A stretch of DNA of 64,000 bases from Methylobacillus flagellatus. GTDB taxonomy: Bacteria > Pseudomonadota > Gammaproteobacteria > Burkholderiales > Methylophilaceae. The notes under the pieces are model-generated. The model worked only from the letters and a program-made list of their open reading frames with translations. It was not told the DNA's origin and ran no database searches. Below are positions 49,954-57,220 of this stretch, in pieces. Within the stretch, counting starts at the first letter, position 1, and each line of letters opens with the position of its first letter. A program made the position numbers and the translations under genes. The stretch is from positions 1 to 64,000 of the forward strand of contig NZ_SCOU01000004.1 in assembly GCF_005502435.1 (NCBI RefSeq), in the 5' to 3' direction.

Positions 49954-50769
49954 TTAATCCCAGTGTTTGCTGAACAGTTGCCGTGCCGCCCACTGGCGCA
50001 CGATGGATTGTAGCTGCGGCAGCCCATGGGTGATCACGGACGGGCCGGGCTGCAGGATGTCTGCCGATTTGATCTCGTGGATGGCGCCGTTACGCACCGC
50101 CGGGATGGCCTGCCAGCCTGGCCGCTGCATCAGCTGTTCGGGTTGGAATTTCTTGCCGCACCAGGAGGCGACGATGATATCGGGCTGACGACGGATGACC
50201 TCATCCGCCTCGGCGATGATGCGGTGTTTGGCCTGCGCTTGTGCTGACAAGTCGGCGAAACAGTCATGGCCGCCGGCCAGTTCAATGAGTTCTGCCACCC
50301 AGCCCACGCCGCTGATCATGGGGCTGTCCCATTCTTCGAAATAAACGCTGGGGCGTGTCGCCAACTCGCTGGCACTGGCGCGTGCCTCGGCCATGGTCTG
50401 GCTGAGTTGCGCGATCAGCGCCTGTGCTTGGGCACTGGCGTCGACCAGAGCACCCAGCGTGGCGATCATGCGCAAGATGCCGTCCAGGGTGCGCTGGTTG
50501 AAGGCATGCACTTCAATGCCTGCCTTGATCAGCGTGGCGGCGATGTCGGCCTGCAGGTCGGTGCAGGTCAGCACCAGGTCAGGCTGCAGTGCCAGCACTT
50601 TGGCGATGTTGGCACTGGTGAATGCACTGACGCGCGGTTTCTCGCGTCTGGCGATGGCCGGGCGCGTGGTGTAACCGGAGATGCCCGCGATGCGATGCTG
50701 CTGACCGAGCAGATACAGCACCTCGGTGGTTTCGGTGGTCAGGCAGACGATGCGTTGAGGGCTCAGCAT
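49954..50769 (-). CDS. BtuF-like cobalamin-binding protein
   Basis: A 271-aa protein of the class III periplasmic-binding fold (two lobes joined by a long helix): RIVCLTTETTEVLYLLG in lobe 1, linker helix about 115-150, and lobe 2 with DIIVASWCGKKF. BtuF binds corrinoids. No signal peptide is visible and the frame opens only briefly upstream, so as annotated it would stay in the cytoplasm. No BtuC or BtuD gene is adjacent. Upstream a terminator separates it from btuM; it is cotranscribed with cobU. Confidence 0.82.
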   Translation of the reverse strand: MLSPQRIVCLTTETTEVLYLLGQQHRIAGISGYTTRPAIARREKPRVSAFTSANIAKVLALQPDLVLTCTDLQADIAATLIKAGIEVHAFNQRTLDGILRMIATLGALVDASAQAQALIAQLSQTMAEARASASELATRPSVYFEEWDSPMISGVGWVAELIELAGGHDCFADLSAQAQAKHRIIAEADEVIRRQPDIIVASWCGKKFQPEQLMQRPGWQAIPAVRNGAIHEIKSADILQPGPSVITHGLPQLQSIVRQWAARQLFSKHWD

Positions 50770-50792
50770 GGACTCGGTCCTGTGACGGGGCT

Positions 50793-50832
50793 AAAAAGCA
50801 AAAAGGCCGCACCAGTTGTACCGGGCGGCCTT
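50793..50832 (-). terminator. terminator after btuM
   Basis: On the minus strand the stem aaggccgc/gcggcctt is followed by a T-rich tract (complement of aaaaagcaaaaa). It ends the btuB-btuM transcript 15 bases after the btuM stop; btuF-cobU must have another promoter or depend on readthrough. Confidence 0.8.
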
Positions 50833-50847
50833 CAGCGGCGGGTTTGA

Positions 50848-51453
50848 TCAGAACGCGCTGGACTTGTTGGAAGCAATCACGCGGGTGGCGATCATGGGGC
50901 TGGCGATCACACCTGCACCGCGCAAGCTGCGCACGGCCACCCACTGGGCTGCCAGATACATCATGGTGTAGCCCAGATAACCAGGCAGGTATTCCCAGCC
51001 ATGACGCAGCGCTTCGATCGCCCCTTCGTCGGGGAAGCGGCCAGAGTACAGATAATAGGTCTGCGTGGAGATGATGAAGGCAACGGCGGTGGTGATGATG
51101 CCAATCACGGCATAGGGCAGCAGCGCGCAGGCATCGTCACGACTGGCCAGCCAGCGACCACCCAGCCACATCACCGCGTAGGTCGGGATCATGCCCCAGT
51201 AGCCCGGCGTCAGGCAGAAGGCGTAGAAGCTGTTGAGCTCGGCAGCGCCAAAGTCGATCACGGCCGCCAGTGCCAGCAGGGCCACGAACCAGCGCACGCG
51301 TTGCAGATACAAGCCGCCCAGCAGGAACAGGGCCAGGCTGGCATCCGGCAGTGAAACGCTGGTCAGCACATGGCTGCCACGCGTGACCAGCATCAGGATC
51401 ACGATGCCGGCGGCGATGCTCAGCGTGGAAAGGGTAGAACGGGCATTATTCAT
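50848..51453 (-). CDS. btuM: BtuM-type cobalamin transporter
   Basis: A 201-aa protein with about six membrane helices and no ATPase or nucleotide-binding motif. The single conserved-looking cysteine is at position 80 (AELNSFYAFCLTPGYW), the place of the cobalt-binding cysteine described for the BtuM family (Cys80 in the Thiobacillus denitrificans protein). BtuM is an S-component-like B12 transporter. Position directly after btuB, within the riboswitch-controlled transcript, and the absence of BtuCD support the call; the name is from family knowledge and gene context. Confidence 0.8.
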   Translation of the reverse strand: MNNARSTLSTLSIAAGIVILMLVTRGSHVLTSVSLPDASLALFLLGGLYLQRVRWFVALLALAAVIDFGAAELNSFYAFCLTPGYWGMIPTYAVMWLGGRWLASRDDACALLPYAVIGIITTAVAFIISTQTYYLYSGRFPDEGAIEALRHGWEYLPGYLGYTMMYLAAQWVAVRSLRGAGVIASPMIATRVIASNKSSAF

Positions 51454-51551
51454 CTAAGTCTCCAACCGTTGCCTGGCCGCTTTTCACGGCAGGCAACACG
51501 ATTCATATAGGCTTGCATCATATCATTTCGCCCCACGCCAGCACAGCCAGC

Positions 51552-53396
51552 TTAGCGTTGCGCTGGCTGCCAGCGCAGGCTGACGAACACATTGGTACCC
51601 GCTGAGTTGTAGATGAAACCGCCAGTAGCCGGATTACCGTCGAAAGACAGCGCATAGTCCTTGTCCAGCACGTTGTTCAGGCGTGCCAGCACGGTCCAGT
51701 CCTGGTTCAGCTTGTAGTCGGCCAGCAGGTTCAGCGTGGCATAACCTGCCAGGCGCTGCGTATTGGCGGCGTCGTTATAACGCTCGGAGCTGGCCAGTAG
51801 TTCGGTGCCCCAGCGCCAGTTGCCGACTTGTTGCAGAGCGCTGAAGTTGGCATGACGGTTGGCACGGCGAACCAGCAGCTTGTCGGTGTCTTCATCGCGT
51901 GGCGACTGGATATCGATGCTGGCGTTAAAGCGCCAGTTGTCCCAGCGCTGCGTGCCAGCCAGAGTCAGGCCCTGGATGCGGGCTTCGTTCACGTTGAAGA
52001 TGAACGGGGCGCTGGTGAAGTCGAGTGCGATCAGGTCACGGATGCGGTTCTCGTACACGGTCAGCGAAGCATTACGGGTGGCGGTGTCATAACGCAGCGC
52101 TGCTTCGATATTGCGTGATTGCTCCGGCTTCAGGTTGGGGTTGCTGAAGCCCGGGAAGAACAGGTCATTGAAGCTGGGCGCCTTGAATGCGGTGCCATAG
52201 TTGGCCGTGGCGCGCCATTCCGGGGTGATGCTGTAGCCATAACCCAGGCCGCCGGTCTGATGCGTGTCGTACTGCGAGCTTTTGTCCACGCGATAGCTGG
52301 CTTGCAGGGAGTGACGGTCCAGGTTGAGCAGGTAGCTGGCCAGATAGCCATCGTTGCTGCGTGTATCACGGTCGAAGCTGGTGGTGGAATCCACACGCTC
52401 TTCCAGCCTGTCGTACAGCAGCGTCAGGGTGCCCACGGGCAGGCGGATGTCATTCTGCCAGCTGAACTGCTGCTGCTTGGTTTCGAACAGACTGCGGCCG
52501 AATTCCTGGAAGCTTTCCGACTCGTCCATGCCGCTACCCAGCTTGAGGGTGGACAACCAGCGGCTGGTGAATTGATTGCGGCTGGTGATGGCCACGGTCT
52601 GCTGGGTGAGTTTGCTGCGGTCGGAGAAGTTGGTCGCATTGAAGCGGCTGTCGAAGCGTGCGCCACCTTCGCTGCGGAACAGCTGGATGCCGACTTCGTG
52701 GTTCTCGTTGATGCGGTGCGACAGGTTGCCGCTCAGCGCCAGGTTGTGATAACCGTCGTTGTCGCGGAAGCGCGGGTCGTGCGTCTTCAATGCCGAGTAG
52801 CCGCGCGTGTCATAGCTGGATACATTGAACGCGTAGCTGGTGTCGCCCACGCTGCCAGTCACGCCCGCGTCTGCGGTCTTGGTGTCATAGCTGCCATAAC
52901 CGGCGCTGGCGCGGAATGACGGGCTGCCGCCACCTTTGCGCGTGAAGATCTGGATCACGCCACCGATGGCATCCGCGCCATACTGGCTGGAGGCCGGGCC
53001 GCGCACGATCTCGATACGGTCGATCTGCGCCAGTGGCAGGTTCTCGAACGCGGTGGTGCCCAGCGTGGCGGAGTTCACGCGTATGCCATCGATGAGCACC
53101 ACCACGTGGTTGGAGTTGGTGCCGCGCATGAACACGCTGCTGATCTTGCCCGGGCCGCCGTTGGAGGAGATCTCGATGCCGGGCTGGGTTTGCAGCAGTT
53201 CGACCAGCGAGGCCGAGCCGGCCAGGTCGATATCGTCACGCGTGATGACGCTGATGTCGCGCAAGCTGTCGCTGGCGCGTTCGTTGATGCGGTTGGCCGT
53301 GACCACCACTTCGTCGATCTGTAACTGGGTTTCTGTCGCGTAGGCGTTGATGGAGAACAGCAAGCCTGCGAGGCTTGCCGCGATATGAGTGTGCAT
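51552..53396 (-). CDS. btuB: TonB-dependent vitamin B12 receptor
   Basis: A 614-aa outer-membrane receptor. The signal peptide MHTHIAASLAGLLFSINAYA is followed by a TonB box (IDEVVVTAN), a plug domain (to about 145, with MRGTNSNHVVVLIDGIRV) and a 22-strand barrel. Length equals that of E. coli BtuB. Although the frame is open to 53741, that part is the riboswitch. ATG 53396 is preferred because AAGGG lies six bases upstream. The last residue is Arg instead of the usual Phe. Controlled by the upstream B12 riboswitch. Confidence 0.92.
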   Translation of the reverse strand: MHTHIAASLAGLLFSINAYATETQLQIDEVVVTANRINERASDSLRDISVITRDDIDLAGSASLVELLQTQPGIEISSNGGPGKISSVFMRGTNSNHVVVLIDGIRVNSATLGTTAFENLPLAQIDRIEIVRGPASSQYGADAIGGVIQIFTRKGGGSPSFRASAGYGSYDTKTADAGVTGSVGDTSYAFNVSSYDTRGYSALKTHDPRFRDNDGYHNLALSGNLSHRINENHEVGIQLFRSEGGARFDSRFNATNFSDRSKLTQQTVAITSRNQFTSRWLSTLKLGSGMDESESFQEFGRSLFETKQQQFSWQNDIRLPVGTLTLLYDRLEERVDSTTSFDRDTRSNDGYLASYLLNLDRHSLQASYRVDKSSQYDTHQTGGLGYGYSITPEWRATANYGTAFKAPSFNDLFFPGFSNPNLKPEQSRNIEAALRYDTATRNASLTVYENRIRDLIALDFTSAPFIFNVNEARIQGLTLAGTQRWDNWRFNASIDIQSPRDEDTDKLLVRRANRHANFSALQQVGNWRWGTELLASSERYNDAANTQRLAGYATLNLLADYKLNQDWTVLARLNNVLDKDYALSFDGNPATGGFIYNSAGTNVFVSLRWQPAQR

Positions 53397-53547
53397 GGTC
53401 ATCCCTTGAGCGCCTGCGACCCCGCAGGCGTAAAGCCAGTAATCTTGGAACACAGGGGATGAGCAGCAGCAGGTCGTGGCCAGGTCTGGTGGCCCAGACT
53501 GCACAACGCGTCGCAAAACCGTCACCCCGCGGTATTTCCAAACATGA

Positions 53548-53744
53548 GTGACAGGCCGGTCTCCGGGCTCATGCGTCTTGATGGACCGCCTTCCCATGGC
53601 TTTAACCACAGTGGCATGTTGATCCATCCGCACGCACTTACCGTTGCGGGGGCAGCACAGGCATTGCAAGGTGGATGACACCGTTGCGCACCTGTTTCCC
53701 AGTTTCACCTCGTCGCTGGACAGCGATCTGGCACCTGACAACTT
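53548..53744 (-). promoter_or_regulatory. cobalamin riboswitch
   Basis: Read on the minus strand, the conserved blocks come in order: a cagGTGcc start, aggtgaaactgggaa, caggtg, ctgcccccgcaacggtaagt, gccactg (B12 box region), gggaagg and ggagaccggcc. It lies between the btuB promoter and btuB and should reduce btuB-btuM expression when adenosylcobalamin is plentiful. Confidence 0.95.
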
Positions 53745-53750
53745 GCATCG

Positions 53751-53779
53751 ATTATAGGTGATGCAGGCAGGCCCGGCAA
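53751..53779 (-). promoter_or_regulatory. btuB promoter
   Basis: On the minus strand TTGCCG (53779-53774) and TATAAT (53756-53751) are spaced 17 bp. The transcript would begin near 53744, exactly at the 5' end of the riboswitch. Confidence 0.75.
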
Positions 53780-53799
53780 TGACGGTTTCTGGTTAGTGG

Positions 53800-53829
53800 T
53801 TGACCACCCAAAGTTTTTGCCACTATAGT
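53800..53829 (+). promoter_or_regulatory. promoter of the zapB-like/zapA/6S unit
   Basis: TTGACC (53800-53805) and TATAGT (53824-53829) are spaced 18 bp. The predicted start falls at about 53836, the A of the first start codon, so the mRNA would be leaderless or nearly so. No Shine-Dalgarno is seen. Confidence 0.6.
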
Positions 53830-53835
53830 GCTCGC

Positions 53836-54036
53836 ATGGATAAAGAGCTGCAGGCACTGGAGCTGAAACTTGACGAGCTGATCGCAGTCAATGCATCGCT
53901 ACGCCGTGACAATGCGCGTTTGCGTCAGTCGCTGGTGGAGGCGCAGGTGCAGAAAGATCAGCTGGCGACACAGATGCAGGCGGCAGGCAGCAAGCTGAAA
54001 AGCCTGCTGGAGCGTTTGCCGGAGGCGGTGCAATGA
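53836..54036 (+). CDS. ZapB-like coiled-coil protein (66 aa)
   Basis: A 66-residue protein that is a single coiled coil (KELQALELKLDELIAVNASL through KLKSLLERL). It is encoded directly before zapA with an ATGA overlap, where many betaproteobacteria carry a DUF904/ZapB-type cell-division protein. ATG 53836 is preferred over the longer frame from 53800 because it coincides with the promoter start. Function in FtsZ-ring assembly is inferred from position and fold. Confidence 0.75.
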   Translation: MDKELQALELKLDELIAVNASLRRDNARLRQSLVEAQVQKDQLATQMQAAGSKLKSLLERLPEAVQ

Positions 54037-54338
54037 GCGAAGTCAAAGGCGTCGAAGTCAATATCCTGGGGCGTGCGTTCACCATCGCCTGCCCTGAGGA
54101 TGAGCGGGAAGCCTTGTTGGCAGCGGTGGCTTATCTGGATAAGAAAATGAACGACATCCAGGACAGCGGGCGTGTGGTGGGTAGTGAGCGCGTGGCGGTG
54201 ATGGCGGCGCTGAACCTCAGCCATGAAGTATTGACCGCGCGTAATGGCAACTTCGATGTGGGTGATTTCAAACGCTCGGTGTTGCGCATGAACGACAAGC
54301 TGGACGCGGCTCTGGCGCCTCAGGACAAGCTGCTGTAA
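54033..54338 (+). CDS. zapA: cell division protein ZapA
   Basis: A 101-aa FtsZ-bundling protein with the ZapA N-terminal domain (VNILGRAFTIACPEDEREALLAAVAYLDKKMN) and C-terminal helix. ATG overlaps the stop of the coiled-coil gene by four bases. Followed by 6S RNA, the usual order in proteobacteria. Confidence 0.95.
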   Translation: MSEVKGVEVNILGRAFTIACPEDEREALLAAVAYLDKKMNDIQDSGRVVGSERVAVMAALNLSHEVLTARNGNFDVGDFKRSVLRMNDKLDAALAPQDKLL

Positions 54339-54351
54339 TTTCAGCTTAGAT

Positions 54352-54385
54352 CCGGTACCGCGTTTTCTCCGGTACCGCGTTTTCT
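54352..54385 (+). repeat. 17-bp perfect tandem duplication before 6S RNA
   Basis: The unit ccggtaccgcgttttct is present twice without gap at 54352-54368 and 54369-54385, and a partial third (gcggta) runs into the 6S 5' end. It lies where a 6S promoter or processing site would be. Confidence 0.9.
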
Positions 54386-54387
54386 GC

Positions 54388-54560
54388 GGTATCACTTGGG
54401 CCATATATTCCTTGAACGATTCTATGGCATCGGTTTCTGTCTTTTTAGATGTGGTGTGATCGCCCTAAGCCTTGAAACAGAGGTCAGGGGCGAACCTGAA
54501 GCATTCTGAGATGGTTACCACTTGAACCTTATGGTTCAGGATGCTGGCCTAGGTGATACC
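54388..54560 (+). ncRNA. ssrS: 6S RNA
   Basis: The ends ggtatcacttgggcc (54388-54402) and ggcctaggtgatacc (54546-54560) form a 15-bp terminal stem with two G-U pairs. Inside are segments shared with E. coli 6S: aagccttgaaacag (54467) and the 3' hairpin cttgaacc...ggttcag (54521-54539). It lies directly after zapA. It binds the sigma70 holoenzyme as a promoter mimic. The exact ends are inferred from the stem. Positions 54561-54611 hold no gene. Confidence 0.85.
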
Positions 54561-54611
54561 CCAGAGAATGCAGTCCGGCCGCTAGGCCTGGTGTTGGGAT
54601 GGCCCGGGCGC

Positions 54612-54977
54612 TCAAGCGCCTAACAGGGCGTGATACTTAAGCTCGGCCAGGCTGGCCACTTCCAATGCGCGTTCATGTGTGGCTTCCAGTACGACGGGCG
54701 GCGCCACGCCAGCCTCCGCGGCTTCCTGCCAGCGGGCAGCACACAGACACCAGCGATCCCCGGCACGCAGTCCGGCAAAACCGTACTCAGGTCGTGGTGT
54801 GCTGAGGTCATTGCCGCGCAAGCGCGAGAATTCCAGAAACTCTGCGGTGACCTGCGCACATACCGTGTGACTGCCGCGGTCTTGCGGGCCGGTCTCGCAG
54901 CAACCGTTGCGGGTAAAGCCGGTGAGCGGGTCCAGGCTGCATGTTTGCAGTGCAGTGCCGAGTACATTGAGTGCCAT
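54612..54977 (-). CDS. DUF2237 family protein
   Basis: A 121-aa protein of the DUF2237 family, recognised by its near-invariant segments: NVLGT, DPLTGFTRNGCCETGPQDRG, HTVCAQVTAEFLEFSRLRGN, DLSTPRPEYGFAGL and APPVVLEATHERALE. Six cysteines in paired positions suggest a metal or redox site. No function is established. It is single and convergent with the zapA-6S unit. Confidence 0.9.
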   Translation of the reverse strand: MALNVLGTALQTCSLDPLTGFTRNGCCETGPQDRGSHTVCAQVTAEFLEFSRLRGNDLSTPRPEYGFAGLRAGDRWCLCAARWQEAAEAGVAPPVVLEATHERALEVASLAELKYHALLGA

Positions 54978-55001
54978 GCTGTTCCTTGTTGTCTATCGTT
55001 G

Positions 55002-55078
55002 TCAAAATGAGCGACTTCAAAACGTGTGTCTTCAAAACTTGAGCGTCGTCGAAACGCGCGTCTTCAAAATGAGCCTTG
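55002..55078 (+). repeat. degenerate 15-bp repeats before the EVE gene
   Basis: Five units of 15-17 bases start with tcaaaa/tcgaaa and most end in gtct: for example tcaaaacgtgtgtct and tcgaaacgcgcgtct. The pattern is similar to the minisatellite at 39396-39485. Non-coding. Confidence 0.55.
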
Positions 55079-55151
55079 ATGATACGACAGCTTGGCCCAG
55101 CCTGTGCGCACATCGCCTATCAACCACCACCACAACGAACAAGGAAAGCAG

Positions 55152-55622
55152 ATGCGTTACTGGTTAATGAAATCGGAACCCGGCGATGTTTCCATCGACG
55201 ATCTGGCGGCCATGCCCGATCAGACCGTGGACTGGTACGGCATACGCAATTACCAGGCACGCAATTTCATGCGCGACCAGATGCAGCTTGGCGATCTGGC
55301 GTTCTTCTACCATTCCAACTGCGAGGAGCCTGGCATCGTCGGCATCGTCGAGGTCAGTCATCTTGCCTATCCGGACCGTTTGCAGTTCATCCCTGGGCAT
55401 AAGTATTTCGACCCCAAATCCACGCCCGAGAACCCGCGCTGGCTGAACGTGGACGTGAAGTTGGTGCGCAAGACGCGCCTGCTGAGTCTGAAAGCGCTTC
55501 GCACCTATCCGGAGCTGGAGACCATGCGTATCCTGCAACGCGGTAACCGTCTGTCCATCACCCCGGTGGACCCGCGTGAATGGGCCTTCATCACCGCGCT
55601 GCTAGATCAGCCCGCGAGCTGA
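55152..55622 (+). CDS. EVE domain protein
   Basis: A 156-aa single-EVE (PUA-like) domain protein of the thymocyte nuclear protein 1 type: RYWLMKSEPGDVSIDDL, WYGIRNYQARNFMRDQM, GDLAFFYHSNCEEPGIVGI. EVE domains read modified bases in DNA or RNA. ATG 55152 follows AAGGA by six bases. A terminator follows at 55694. Confidence 0.9.
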   Translation: MRYWLMKSEPGDVSIDDLAAMPDQTVDWYGIRNYQARNFMRDQMQLGDLAFFYHSNCEEPGIVGIVEVSHLAYPDRLQFIPGHKYFDPKSTPENPRWLNVDVKLVRKTRLLSLKALRTYPELETMRILQRGNRLSITPVDPREWAFITALLDQPAS

Positions 55623-55693
55623 TACGTTCGCAGCCTGTGTTCAATGCCTGGGTTGACTGGCCCAGCCTGCAATCGCGGCCCGCGTGCTACTCA

Positions 55694-55728
55694 AATGAAA
55701 AACGCCCCGGATGGGGCGTTTTTCATTC
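55694..55728. terminator. bidirectional terminator
   Basis: The stem gaaaaacgcccc/ggggcgtttttc is flanked by A- and T-runs. It ends the EVE gene (plus) and the beta-propeller gene (minus). Confidence 0.85.
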
Positions 55729-55760
55729 CATGCCCTTATCGGGGCAGTGGGCCATGATGA

Positions 55761-56891
55761 TCAGGACGGCATGTCCAGGCTACCTACCGATTTCGGATAG
55801 GTGATGATGCCCCATGGCAGTTGCTTGTCGGCGATGCGCTTGGTCACGCTGTGGCTGGCCACGTCGATGACCAGCACTTCGTGCGAGCGGCCGCAGGTCA
55901 GCAGCAGTTGCTGGTCGTCCGGCGTGAAGGTGAAGTGCCAGCAACGGTCACCCGTGGCCACGCTGTTGATCTTGTCATAGGTCTTGGCGTCATACACTTC
56001 CAGCGTCTTGGCCTTGCCTGCCGCCACGTAGATCTTGTCGCCAGCGCGGTTGTAGGCCACGCCGTAAGGGGCTTCGCCAGTGTCTACGGTGCGCACCACG
56101 TTGAAGTCCTTGTCCAGCACCAGCAGGTTGTTGCCATGCTCCAGCGTGGCCACGTAGCCGCTACCATCCGGTGCGGCCTTGATGCCGCGCGGACGGATGC
56201 CCAGGTCCTTGGTGGCCACGGTCTTCAACAGCTTGCCGGTATTGAGGTCATGCACCGTCACCGTGTTGTCGGCTTCATTGGTGATGATCAGCTTGCTCAT
56301 GTCGGTAGAGAACTCGATGCCCTCGGTTTCCGGCCCACCGACGATCTCGCGTAGTTTCTTGCCCTGCTTGATATCGACGATGGCGATACGTGCTGGCTCG
56401 TCTGCCTCGTCGTCGTCGTCATCTTCTTCTTCATGCACCACTTCGCCCGGCTTGGGTGGTGGGCCGCCCTTGGAGCTAGGCTCGAACGACACATACGCCA
56501 TTTCGCCTACCACGCGCACGAATTCCGGATTCTTGCCGATCTCGACATGCTGCACCAGCTCGCCCGTGGCAGCGTCGATGATGGAGATGTTGCCATGGTC
56601 CTTGTTGGCGGTGATCAGCAGCTTGCCATCCGCTGTGATGCCGATGCCGCGCGGGCCACCAGCCTTGGTGTCGATGTTGCCTGTGGTTTCCAGCGTGGCC
56701 AGGTCGATCACGCTGACGCCACCATCCTGATTGGAAACATAAGCCTTGCCAGCATCGCTGGCAGGCGCGGCGACATCCGCAGCGGTGGTTTCTGGCGTTT
56801 GCTCTTTGTCGCCGCAGGCGGTCAGCGCGCTGGCCAATGCCAGCAGCAGCAGGCTGCTGCGCAAGCGGGTGTTGGGGTGGGATGTGTTCAT
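55761..56891 (-). CDS. YVTN-type beta-propeller lipoprotein
   Basis: A 376-aa protein with a lipoprotein signal ([19 protein letters not shown], Cys26 as lipidation site) and seven YVTN/YncE-like propeller blades, each with a GKAYVSNQ/GKLLITANKD-like strand. Between blades 3 and 4 an acidic loop EEEDDDDDEADE (about 155-170) stands out and could bind a cation. Similar proteins are linked with methanol or PQQ metabolism in some bacteria, but nothing here shows that. Positions 56892-57220 upstream hold no gene I can support. Confidence 0.8.
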   Translation of the reverse strand: MNTSHPNTRLRSSLLLLALASALTACGDKEQTPETTAADVAAPASDAGKAYVSNQDGGVSVIDLATLETTGNIDTKAGGPRGIGITADGKLLITANKDHGNISIIDAATGELVQHVEIGKNPEFVRVVGEMAYVSFEPSSKGGPPPKPGEVVHEEEDDDDDEADEPARIAIVDIKQGKKLREIVGGPETEGIEFSTDMSKLIITNEADNTVTVHDLNTGKLLKTVATKDLGIRPRGIKAAPDGSGYVATLEHGNNLLVLDKDFNVVRTVDTGEAPYGVAYNRAGDKIYVAAGKAKTLEVYDAKTYDKINSVATGDRCWHFTFTPDDQQLLLTCGRSHEVLVIDVASHSVTKRIADKQLPWGIITYPKSVGSLDMPS

Positions 56892-57220
56892 GCGTTCAGT
56901 TCCTCCATGTTCATTAGAATCGGTCAGGCAGGCTCGTTAAATGCGATGGCCTTGCTTTTTGGTCAAGCAGTCAGCGTATAGGTTCAACTATGCGGTCAAG
57001 CGTGGCTTAGCCACAATGGCTGACACGATAGCATCCACATGCCGGATATAGGTAGCAAAAAGCATACTAGTCGGTATATCCCCGCCAAATCAGCCTGCGC
57101 TGCCAGGCACGGGGGTGTCGCAGGCTGATAGCAGCCGCCAGTCGGCTGATTTCAGCCACAACATCTGAAGTGCAGGGGTTGGCCATGCGATCATGCATGT
57201 GCCTGACTGCTGAGCCAGAC

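Noticed and set aside
53397-53741. N-terminal extension of btuB by 115 codons
   Set aside because: The extension consists of the B12 riboswitch; the signal peptide and Shine-Dalgarno mark the start at 53396.
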